Source: Trichoplax sp. H2 (taxonomy: Eukaryota > Placozoa > Uniplacotomia > Trichoplacea). Taken from it: DNA of 64,000 nt. Positions 25,501-36,798 of the stretch are shown in pieces. Position numbers and translations under genes: made by a program. The notes below the pieces were generated by a model. It saw only the letters and a list, made by a program, of their open reading frames with translations, had not been told where the DNA came from and searched no databases. Numbering within the stretch: the first letter of the stretch is position 1; the number at the start of each line of letters is the position of its first letter. Location of the stretch: the NCBI GenBank assembly GCA_003344405.1, contig NOWV01000050.1, positions 1 to 64,000 on the forward strand. Direction: 5' to 3'.

Positions 25501-26721
25501 GTAATATCATTAGTCTACTTCAGTAATGACTATCGTCCATGAAGAAAAATAAAATAACAATGGAGAAGCTTAGTAAGCTTGTAATATGGTTTAAGGAAAT
25601 GTTTATGTTAGATCCACTCCCTCTAACTTGTAGTAGTATTCCTTAGACAGAATGAAAAATTGACCAATAAAGAGCAACTACTTTAATTCTAAATGCAGGA
25701 AGGAAATTAAAAATAGATCCATTGAATAGAACTACAAGAGAGTACGTTAAAACATGGAGCATCTATATTGACTTGTTTTCCTTGTTGATTAACTTACTAC
25801 AGGGCTAAATACACGAAGGAGTTAGCATTTGACAGCGTTATCTTTGCATCTAGGCCGTATATTGACTTATTTTCCATATTGATTATTAACTTACTATAGG
25901 ACTGAATACACGAAGAAAGTAGAATTTGATAGCTTAATCTTTGTATCTATATTGACTTATTTTCCATATTAATAAACTTACCACAGGGCTGTAGACACGA
26001 AGAAAGTAGGATTTGACAGCGTAATCTTTCACTAAGCAAAGTACGCCAGTACATTTTTTAGTCCACGATGATGAATTCGGTTGAGCAAGCTGAACTTGTA
26101 CAACAGTGGTTGCTAAAGTCTACCTCAGGAAGCAATATAAAATAATTGAAAATTATTTAATCCAGCTGCTATCAAGTTAAATCATTAATCTTCATCAACA
26201 ATAATAATAGACCCATAAACCACTTTTAAAGAGAATAGCAATGCAATAATATTGCTAAGCAATATAGCGTTAATAATCCTTTGGAAAGGAATTTTTCATA
26301 CTATTCTAAAATCAAATAATCGACAGGCATAGAAAGCAATGCTTAAAAAATCTTGATCAAAACGCTATTTCAGTGTTAATACTTTAAGTGATGTCCATGA
26401 TGAGATAAAAGACGAAAGGTTACTATATTACTAATCTTATTACTTTTTGGTGTATCTAACTAAGTTTAGTTGATCAAAATCGAACCAGAACTTATTCAGT
26501 TCTCAAAATGACTACCGGCACAGGCTATTACGTTAGTCGGCTAGGAGAAAAGTAGACGCTTTTCGTTTTACCGGTACTTCGGCAACACTAACGATAGCTT
26601 TAACATAAATCAACTAGCGCCTTACCGTACACTTTTGGCTTGCTAATATGTCGAATATGACTCTGTTTTCTTCTTCAGTGAGAATTTTAGACGGTATATT
26701 TCTGTTTGTTGCCGGAGGCAT
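22518..26721 (-). CDS. WASP-family actin nucleation-promoting factor, paralogue A (one WH2)
   Basis: Activates the Arp2/3 complex downstream of Cdc42-type GTPases at the cell cortex. Exons, 5' to 3': 26626-26721, 25982-26119, 24801-24887, about 24540-24639, 24119 to about 24227, 23907-23949, 23410-23569, 22853-23289, 22685-22784, 22518-22567; about 435-440 residues. Exons 1-4 form the WH1/EVH1 domain (ATTVVQVQLAQ, WTKKCTGVLC, LLWEQE, FHTFQAH, GFNFAD). Exons 5-6 hold the CRIB (KLTRLDISQPTEF, HLKHVGWDE), exon 7 the autoinhibitory helix. Exon 8 has a long polyproline run and a single WH2 (LFDQIHRGIELRK). The last exons give the central helix and an acidic tail ending DWDDMD with the key Trp. The exon 4/5 junction is uncertain: donor GCAA|GTAATT with acceptor at 24228, or a GC donor with an acceptor nearer 24285, since the frame stays open there. 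Same intron plan as paralogue B. Confidence 0.92.
25267..25605. repeat. Intronic tandem repeat, three ~113-bp units
   Basis: Units begin near 25267, 25382 and 25491. Each contains a variant of atcattagtc-tact, then gactatcgtccatga, then gagaagct. They lie in the same WASP-A intron as the partial exon copies. Confidence 0.8.
25762..26036. repeat. Three tandem copies of the WASP-A exon 2 3' end with its donor site
   Basis: Units start near 25762, 25857 and 25945, so the spacing is about 90 bp. Only the third (25945-26036) is the true exon end plus donor. The two downstream copies, in transcript sense, keep the GTAAGT donor and much of the coding sequence, but each has an in-frame TAA. Confidence 0.85.
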
Positions 26722-28716
26722 TATTACACGTTTTGTGCTGGAAAACTTTTGATTAGAGCTTAAGATGTTATAGTATCCTCTACTTTTAGGCTTATAATTT
26801 GTTGACGCAGTATTCCCGGAAAATAGCAGACAAAGTAAAGTCTTGATGTAAGGTTATATGATGACTATAATACGAATCATATAGTAGAGCATAGCATGGA
26901 ACTCTTCACTGAGCTCATTATCAATTGCCTTTACGTCAAAAAAAAACAAATTTTAAATGCTTATTTCCAAGCTAAGCATAGTTAGATGACTCTTGGATAC
27001 ACGGATTTTTAATATCTAATGTTTATTTGTCTTATCGTTCCTAACCAATAGCCAAGGATTAATTTTATTGTATAATTAATCAATTTTTAAGCATATTTCT
27101 AGGCATGACGCCTATTGCTACAATTAAATTGCTACTTAGAATATTAAGTCTTGTAGTCCATTCGATATCGTTATCCCGCCATGAATGGCAGTTATCAATA
27201 TCTAATCTCCACATATAGATTCTAGAGAGAAAGAATAGCCAAAGTTATTTTTTGAGTTTTCATGCAGGCTTAATTGGTTGTATTTACAATATTAAATTGA
27301 AATTAAACGATCAAATTGAATATTCTTGATAGGTGTTTTGATATATTGCAATATCTGTTATTATTTCTCAACATGGATGTATTAATTGTTATTTTAAACT
27401 GAACACATTCCATTTGTATTGAAGTCCTGGTAAAAATTTTCTTTTCAAACAATTTCTTACGAGATTTATTTAGCTAATCACACGATTCATTCATGAATTT
27501 TGCCTTTATCTTTACTATAAGCTATAATAAAATTAAAGCTATACCGCTACTGTATATAATATAGTAGTAATGACACTATGTTTTCTCATCTGATGCTGAC
27601 GTCTTTATAGGATAAATCAGTAGATAAATTGTTTATACCCGAAACATTGTCTTGAAGCTAAGCAAATATTACGATTTAGGAACTAAATCGATATAACTTG
27701 CGAATTCTATCACCTTCGTTGAAGTCTCAAATGCAATTAAGCTAACGTTATATTAGTGCATACGAGTATACTGTACATGTGCAAAGGCAAAATATCTTTT
27801 AAATATAGCGTGAAACAAGATCTTCAATATCCATAATTGTCAAAATATATCTAAATTAATATTTTCATTGATAGTCTATTTCCTCGTCGTATATCCGATG
27901 GGTCAGTAATTACTAAGGTATCATTGTTGAATTTCGTAAATGCTTTAATTTAGAAGTTTATTTCTCATGTATACTATACATAGCAAATAGTGCCGATTGA
28001 AGTAAACTATTGGGATTTATGATGTACCAGAATGTACACCTTTAGATCTATGCCCTTCGATATCGAACATAAAGCGATCTAATCTTGGATATAATCTAGT
28101 GCCATTTAAACAGATTCATAATTGCATCCAAATTTATGCTAGATATCCTTGCAGCTTACAAAAATCTTATACTGCATGAACTTCGAACTTATGACAAGAA
28201 AATATTCGGTAACCGGATTGGATTGATAAAAGATATGGCTGGAAAAAGTTGATTTATCTCGTATAACTTTACCCTACTTTACCTTAATATAACCAGTAAG
28301 TGTATATTTTAGGTAACGCTAAGCCCTGAAATTTATCACAATTGGTAATGTTAACTGCAAGATAAATCAAGTATTACTATGAGTACTTTATAAATCAACG
28401 AAAATTTATATTTGGATAAAACTGTCGTATCTTTTCTTCTTGTATTAGCGTCTTAATAAAATTGATAACTGGTAGTTTATTTCAAATATGAAACCTTACA
28501 AAACCTATGACTAACAGTCACTAAATTCAAGTAATACAAGTGAGTTGATAGACATATAGAGGTAGATTATACGTAAATTATCCTGCGTAGTAGATATTAC
28601 TATATCAGAGCAAGATTAGTAAATCATTAACAATCTGAAAATGCTATAATTAAGAGTAACAGAACAAATTCACTATTCCGTAAATTGAACATTCGTATTG
28701 CTAAATCTAAAATAGT
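26722..28716. other. Intergenic between WASP-A and the RCC1 gene
   Basis: No coding exons recognised. It contains the WASP-A 5' flank and the RCC1 gene's 3' flank, both on the minus strand. Confidence 0.55.
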
Positions 28717-31700
28717 TTATTCTGCTCTCCAAGCCGTACAATGCGCTGCTACACACCCCAAATGGGTTAATTTGACATCAGCTAATGCTGTACAAGGCTT
28801 TGGAAAATTGCAATCTTTAATATCGCTTCCATTACCGAGTCTGCCTTTATCATTTGCTCCCCACAGGTATAACTATTCCAATTGCAAATAAATATAAATT
28901 ATTAATATTAAGTTGAAGGATAGTACACTTTAATTACAGTTGCAGAAGGAGGAACATCGATGAGTAAAGGTTATTTTTACTGCTCCATTTTACGATAGTG
29001 ATTCTATTGCAAAACACTATAAACTGAGTTATTTCATCATCCTGTTGGTCTATGTTTCAGCAATGAAGAACCTTAAAGAATGATAATTTTTCCCTCTTTC
29101 ACCTATCTATTATACTGATATTAGAAGTAATGCAATTTCTGCATATATCTACCTCGCCATCAGCAGCTAAAGCAACACAATGACAGTTGCTAGCGCCAAG
29201 ATCGACAATTTTCTTATCTTGATCAGCCAGTCTATAAAGTAGCTGTGGTTCATCCACTATTAGGCGTGAGCATTCATTGACCATAAAATCTCCATTGTAG
29301 CCCCTTATGGCATAAATTAATAGCAATAATTTATCTGACAGATTGAAGACAAATGGAAATACTATCTTGTTAAATGAGCACGTTATCGTAGATGATATGC
29401 AAAGCTACGGGAGTTTGCACTAGTGTATTCAAATTGTACCGTAACTCACCTATTCTTAAATATAGTCAATTTATAGTATTCTTAAATATAGATACTTTTA
29501 CAGTCTTATTGGACTAAATTTAAATGTAGCTTGTCGTTTTTAGTTATTTATAGCACTTACAGTTATGGCTATTTTCTACAATCATTTGCTAATACAAAGT
29601 CTTTATGTTATGTGTTGTATTAAATCTTATAATCTTGTTCTCTGTATGTGTTCTATCTCTAAAGCTATAATCACTAGCGATTTCTACCTCCAATGTTGTG
29701 GCAAAAGTCGCAGTATTAATATTTCGTCATGTTATTGTAGCATTTCACAACAGCTTACACTCTGCTCTGCTGTATCTACCATATTATATGTAATTGTTAT
29801 CAGCAATAAAGTATCCTTTTTCTAATAAAATGTTGGCGTATTCCTCTGCATGGCAACTACTAAGTCTGCTACCGCTGAATCATTAAACCCGCCGTCACTA
29901 GACCGATAAAATCGACATGAATCACATGGGCTATGGCAATATGTAGCAATAGCATAATAACTGTCGATATGCACACTCATTGCACAGTATGCAAGCCTTC
30001 ATGGCCGGGAATAGCAGAACTTACTTATAACTATCTACGACATATTTAAATTGGTTATCAGCTTACCACGACCAAATATAACCATCTTGTGATAGGGCAA
30101 AAGAAATATCCCAGCCACAAATTACTTTCGCCCATAGAATATGCGGCAATTGCTCTACTAGTATCGGTTGCAGGCAGTTAGCGCTTTGTCCATTCCCAAG
30201 TTGGCCATAATGTCCATGGCCCCATGACCAGATACGATTTTGATTGACAATGGCTAGCATATGCCAACAACCGCAAGCAATCTTGCTAACATGATAGTCC
30301 TTAAATGCTTCCACCTTATATCAGGGTCAACGTTGAATAAAAATACAAGTACGGCATCAATTTTCCATTCAAATGAATAAAAATGTGACCGTCGCCAATA
30401 GATTTGAGCTACGATTAGTTATAAACATGGCGTTTATTCTTCAGGCGGACTTACCTTCTTAGGCAACTTATAAGTCTCCGTATCACCATGGCCTAAGCAC
30501 CCTTGAAATCCGCATCCCCATGTAAATAATTCTCCACTATCACTGATAGCAGCACTGCTATCGCTACCGCAAGCAATATCGACGATATGCTTCGAACTAA
30601 TAGTATCGATCACTGTTGGATGGATTACATTTCTTACGTGTAAATAAATAGTAATAGTTCAATCCAGCCCATGTATGATTCCATCCATAATAAGTTGAGA
30701 AAGAAAAATGAAAGTAATAGCTTAGAAATGTTACAACTTGACATTGTAGCTAACTGTGACGCAGTAAAGTATCTACAAAAATATGACAAATGGAACTTTA
30801 ATTTGTGTAAGACTTGGCGGTATTGCATTATAGCGATTTGCCCCATATTTGATTGTATTGATAGCTATATTGGATATGGTCAGTTAGATTTTTAGGAATA
30901 GGTATTATCATGATGCTAATCTTAGATGGTTGCTAATTATGGTACTATATTAGAAAATGACTATATTAGAAATTGTTGATCACTCATATTAGCCAGTTGG
31001 GTAATTATGGTACCTTCTAAAATGATATACTATAAATGTGGAATGGCCAGCATCGTACGGCGTTAGACATTAACAGAAGAGTAATGGTATTTTAGGCTGA
31101 TTAATTCTTACTGTAAGACATGTTGATGATATATTTGAGGAAAAGTAATTCTATTAGATGACTTACTGCTGATTGTAGGCAACTCTGTTGCTGTGAATAG
31201 ATTAAACGAGATGTGTTAAAGAAGTGCAGAGATGAGCTTGGGGTAGACTAGACTTTACTTTCTAGAGCTCAGGATACTTCAAATTTGTTTCTCACTACTA
31301 AAGTACAGTATTGAACCTATTATCTATTGCTCTACTATACTATTCATAACCTCGTTAATACAAATATTTTTTAAATAATTTTATATGCCTGAGACAGTTA
31401 CTTTATGAGAATTAGACTAAATTAGATAGAATAGTTGCGAGGTACTTTCATTACATGCATAAATTGGTTTGTCTACTAAATTACCAGGGACTATCTTCAG
31501 TCTAACATTATCCAATTTAAAGTATTTCTACAAAATTTACAACTTATATACGATATAAAGGTTGCAGTAAAAAGGATAAAAACAAGTGAATGCAAATGCT
31601 GAGGAATACTGTAGTAAAACTTTATGTTTTAGCCAATCGTGATAGAACATTTAAAAATATTCCAATACGATCTTCAATTTGTTGTAATATTATATTCCAT

Positions 31701-33845
31701 TACCGTGGATAAACTGGTTCGTCTATTACATTACCAATGACTATCTCTATCTAACTATTTCAAATGATCATAAGAAAAGAAGTGAAAGCAATTGCTGGGA
31801 AAATTGTACAACTGGACATTTTAGCTAACTGTGACAAAGTAAAGTATCTTTATTAAGAATCCATTCACTACCGCATAATAAATCGAAGTTCTTGTAGTAA
31901 TATTTTATAAATTAGTTCTTGTAATGAATTACTAAGGACTATCTTATTTAGTCTAATTATCTAGCTGTCTAATTCATAGTCTTATAACAGAAATTGATGA
32001 TTGATATGCAATAAAAGCATCACGCTAAGTTGGTTAGAACGTTAAAACTATGGTGCCAATATCATTTGCAAAGAGGTACGAGGGCAATCTTATATCTAAC
32101 TTTAACTATTCTCACACAATCGGTTGAGCTCAGTCTTAAGTTATTATGGGGTCTGTGCTATACTAACTTATCCATGTCTACAGTTTTATTTGCTTCGAAA
32201 GGCTAATAATCAATCTTTTCAGCCATAGTCATTTTGATTGAATGTATATTCTATGCCCTACCTGCAATGGCCATGACCTAGTTGACCATAAATATTACTT
32301 CCCCATGATAGGACGATACCATTTCCAGTTAAAGCTAGAGCATGTTGGCCACAATAAAATGAAGCCACTTTGGTTATGAATACTTTTAAATAGATCGGTC
32401 TAGGGATAACAACATGATTGACTGTTCCTAGTCCTAATCGTCCATCTTGACCATGGCCGCAGACATAAATGCAGCCATCATTAGTCACGATGAAAGTACA
32501 ACCTAATCCAGCAGTCATCATGTTAGGTTTAAGATTAGACATGATTTCATTGACAGTTGGCACTAATACCTAAAGACAGAAATGGATATATAGGTCAAGT
32601 ATTCGACGCCCTATTAGAAAATGCTTTGGAATAGTTATTCTATGTCTTCGATCAAGGTGATCATATTGAACTAGACTAGAAAAGTGAACAGAGTATTCTT
32701 ATTGCTAAGTTCATTAAATAGCTTATTATATCATTTGTAGAACTAACTAGAATACTTGAATATGAATCGTAGTTACCGTATCTTCCTTCAAGTTAATTCC
32801 ACCTAGCTGACTGTAACGATTTGCACCCCAAGCGTAGACAGTTGTTTTTTTTTCCACAGAAATGGGCATACTTGAGCATGTTGATGGACTAATTTCATTG
32901 CCCTTTTCTATAAAATATATACCAGTACAAAATATTAGCGAACGCCGTTCAATTCTGTCCTATGTGCCGGACTCTTGATAAGTAAAAAAAGATTTCTTAA
33001 TTAATACATGGATTGATGCTATTCTCAGCTATGCTATAAAGTTAATTACTGTCCTTAAAATCTTTCTGGTCATTTTTGTGACGCAAAAGTCGACATCATT
33101 TTAACCCTTGTAGACGGCTAGATATACTGCGATTATAATTATGAATATAAAGAGCACAAATCGTTATTTCTTGGTCGAAATAACTTGTGATTGATGCTGC
33201 CCATTTCTAAGCTATTGCGAATTCTAAGTTATAGCGAGCCCGTCAATCAATACTCATGCTAATGTAAAGTAATGCAAGGTTACCCCAGTTGCATACTGTA
33301 CTTTCTAAAATAGGGTGATTCAAGGGTGCCATCGCTTAAGCTATTCGTTAATAAAACACTTTTGTAAATCCACCTTGACTATAAATAACTTCCTCTTCAT
33401 CTGATAGACTTAAACTGGCTGTGCCACTCTCCGCTGTTTGTTCTTCCTCTTCCTCTTCATTGTCTTCTGCTATTTGTTCCTTCAATTTTATTTCATCTTC
33501 TTCGTCAGAACTAACAGTTATAGGGCCAATTTGCTGTCTTAATTCATCTTTTAAATAATCAGCTAAATCTTGCCGCGGTGAATCATCTCGTGTCAATATG
33601 GTTAAAAATTGATAGAAATCTTCAATACTTTTCGATTGCAAAGATAGAAGAAACTGTTGATTCTTGATTTTATTAGCAGTATCATCCATTGGCAGACCTT
33701 GCATCGCATCTTTCTCAATGATACCATTGGCAAGTAAATGTTGAAAGATAAATTGGGTCGGTAAATTAATGACAAGTTTCCTATTACAGTTGATTAATAC
33801 CTCAAATTCGGGTGTTTCTCGAAAACAAACTCGATGTGACGCCAT
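28717..33845 (-). CDS. CARD plus seven-blade RCC1 beta-propeller protein
   Basis: Exons, 5' to 3': 33374-33845, 32777-32907, 32262-32569, 30455-30632, 30067-30314, 29153-29303, 28717-28872; all phases agree, giving 547 residues. Residues about 15-105 fit the six-helix CARD pattern (FIFQHLLANGIIEKDAM, QFLLSLQSKSIEDFYQFL, LADYL), followed by an acidic linker. Then come seven RCC1 blade signatures: VYAWGANRYSQLGG, IYVCGHGQDGRLGLG, VLSWGSNIYGQLGHG, LFTWGCGFQGCLGHG, IWSWGHGHYGQLGNG, IWSWGYNGDF, LYLWGANDKGRLGNG. Seven is the number for a closed propeller. The CARD exon could instead end alone at a TAA (33348-33350) as a 165-residue protein, because it reads past its donor (CAAG|GTGGAT); the propeller exon could also start at an internal ATG. 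A CARD suggests homotypic signalling scaffolds; the ligand of the propeller is unknown. I am sure of the propeller, fairly sure of the CARD, and about 60 percent sure of the fusion. Confidence 0.78.
30633..32261 (-). other. 1.6-kb intron of the RCC1 gene with degenerate repeats
   Basis: It contains repeated pieces: a stretch like caact-gacatt-tagctaactgtgac at about 30736 and 31806, and gactatct-agtctaa at about 31490, 31738 and 31934. Open frames in it (30634-30846 minus, 30671-30895 plus) follow these repeats and are not supported as exons, since flanking exons join in phase across the gap. Confidence 0.6.
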
Positions 33846-36798
33846 TTTTGTCTTATAAAAAGTAGCTAACTAACTTGACGGCTGTATCGCTGTATGAAAT
33901 AATTCACACAGCGAAGACTTTCTACCCCGTATTCTAGCTGTCCAAAATTTGGTGCAACTAATAGAACATCAATGCATGAAAATACATTCCTACAAAATTA
34001 GTGCATTATTCACTACCTGTAATGAAATTAAAAGTCAAGCAAGAAAGCTATCTATCAAAATATGTAATGAAATTTTTGCAAAGAAACATGGTGTAGTAAT
34101 TGAATTATCACCAGATCTAAACCTATACTGACGGCATTTATGGTACACTAGATTAGTCTTTAATTTACATTTTGTAGGAATACTTAAAAAAAGTGAACTT
34201 ATACGCTGTCGTAGAGTATGTTATTTTGTAATAATAATAATATGGGTGTTATTAACTATCAAAGTTTATCGATTCTAGCCAGCACATGATCAATAACATA
34301 ATCATGGATCATGGAAAAATCTGCTAAATAAGCAGAAGAGTAGATCGGATGGCGATAGACATCTTTCTCTATGACAATCTAAAAGATTACTTCCTTATTC
34401 AGTTTCCAAGACCTAAAGTGAATATCTCAAAGAATAATATTAGCATCCACTTTATTTGCAATATGTTCAATCTTAATTTAATAACCTTTCTGATCAACAT
34501 AACTGCTAATTTAATAAAGCATTGAGATGATTAAGGTCATGCTTGCATGCATAACTTCAAAAGAGATATTAGCGTAATGAGTATTGATAACATGATCTAT
34601 CTTTATGAAGCGTAATATATCCAGCCTCGATGAACAGCAATAGAAAGTGTTTCTGCCTTGATAATATAAATACTGCCGTAGTATCTGATTATTCTATAGG
34701 GTAATTATCCATCGTTCGTAAGCTTAAAATATTTTCCATTATATAACTTTCTTTGGATAATTGATCTAAAGTGGAATTCACAAACAGTAACATTATGGCG
34801 ACTTGAAAATGCCCAAAGGTTTTAATTACATGAACGTTCTTAGCTGCCTAAAACGAAACCTAGACGTAGCAATCCATAAAGCAATTTGGATGACAAGGAA
34901 TAGAAAGGCTATAATATCTTCGAATAGACATAGAGCTAGTCTACCTTGACAATAGGAATGCTGCTGTAGAATCTGATTCTACGTGGTAGTTCTCATTCGT
35001 CAATAAACTGACGGGATCGATGAATCCTGCTTTGATGAACATTCATCAGCACAGATGTTTACTATGATATGATTTCTTACTCGTATGTAGGAATAACCCA
35101 GAGTGAAATCCACAAATAGCAACTGTCAGTGTTAGTAGATTTCGTTTTCAATGATTAAAAGCACTGGAGCAATTAGAGCCTTTAACTATTTTTAAGTTAT
35201 CCTACTGCTGCTGTTTGTAGATTTCGCTTATGACTACTAAGAACATTATAGCAATTAAGGAATATGAACATTTTTAAATTGCTCTACTGTTATCATTTGT
35301 AGATTTCACTTCTCACTACTAATAATAGGAATGCCATTAAAGTCTTGAAGTACTCTTTAAGTTATCCTACGGAAAGCGTTCTCTAAAAACTGACATGTTT
35401 TTCTATGTATAGTTTTGTGTTATATTTGGCCTAAAAAGCTATCTATGGAATTAAGTAATCAAATTGGATTACATTATAAAACTTATTAAATAGAAATTGT
35501 AGTATGCAATATATAAGTATAGCAGCGATACATGCGAAGGTCGTTAATAGTAATTTTTACAGTATTTTTTACATAAATAATTAAATCTGTAACTGCGATA
35601 TTATTAGGGTCTTTAGCGGACATATTTTGATGAGCCGATAACTGTTAAGTTGATTTGGCCATCCTACGGATTTAAATACATATTTTTAAGAATTTATTGC
35701 GAAACTAGGTTAATTATCTATATGGATATGAGTATCACCAAGAGTATTGGCGTGGATGAGGTAATCCAATCATTTTACAAAACTAACGAAAAATATTATT
35801 TTAACTTTACAAATTTGCAACAGATTAAAAGCTATTGAAATTTCTCAGTAGCGTCTTTTAAGCTAATATTAACGACCACTTAAGTTTGTGAACAGTTTTT
35901 GTGCTGTTGAGCAGACAACGCCATCAAGCATACACGCTTTGATTAGTTTTTTAGCTAATTGATTATACGAATGCATCGATATCTTTGGCATCATGATACA
36001 TCATTGTAGAATACTAGCAACATACGCCATTTGTTAGCCTTGGATGTTAAAGCTGCAGCATTTCGCGACCTTTCTTCAACTTGCCAGGCAACTTGAAACA
36101 AACTTAATTCAATAAAGAATCATCGCTGTAGCAATTTAGAGCTAAAGAAGGGCTCTTTTTACAGATTAGCAGTAGTGCTGTTGATGCTAATGAGTAATGG
36201 GTCAATTGTAGCTGATAATACTTCATTAATTTTTCATAGCACAAATTAGGTTAATTTTTTCGATCTTATTCTAATATAGAAGCAATATATCATTTAATAG
36301 TACCTTTAAGTAATAACCAAATTTCAGACACGAGATGTGACATTATTTTGGATATACAATATTAAACTGAAATATAGTTCATATGCCATTGAAGGCATAC
36401 GAATGTGATGATGGCAATTTGTTTATGCTTAGACGCGTATTCAATCTTAAAATAAGATATATTCTTACATAAAGTTTTTCAAATCATTGCAAATAGTGAT
36501 TATTGGTAATAATTAACTGAATCGCAATTCTAACTTACAATATAGTATATTTTAATAAAAACAAGCACTTTTTGTCAATTTAAGATAAAAAATGTATATA
36601 AGCAAAAAGCGACAAAAAAAATTACATTTTGAGGTAGATAATTTGGTAGTTTACCTCCATAAATTCAAACTCTACATCATGCACAGTATGAAAATTAATC
36701 CAGAAAAAGATTATGTTGATATTTAATTATAATTAGTTTCATTTGCTAACATAGAATACCGACTACATACAATTCCATTGTCAGTTATATGTTATTTA
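33846..36798. other. Intergenic, repeats, no gene called
   Basis: A 60-codon plus-strand frame at 33949-34131 starts 104 bp from the CARD gene and has balanced composition, but no family is recognised. Degenerate 300-bp relatives sit around 34620-34720 and 34905-35010 (ctgccgtagtatctgatt against ctgctgtagaatctgatt). Confidence 0.45.
35127..35375. repeat. Tandem repeat, three diverged 75-95-bp units
   Basis: Each unit contains gtagatttc-c-t, then taa-aa--at-g-a--a, then taagttatcctac or a variant. Units begin near 35137, 35218 and 35300. Confidence 0.65.

Noticed and set aside
28685-28891. Plus-strand frame of 68 codons
   Set aside because: It overlaps the last RCC1 exon on the minus strand, which carries the blade motif.
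29822-29930. Possible extra RCC1 exon after 30067 (acceptor TCTAG, then DGGFNDSAV)
   Set aside because: It breaks the phase into the next exon and would put Cys where blades have Gly. Joining 30067 directly to 29303 restores WSWGYNGDF and the seventh blade.
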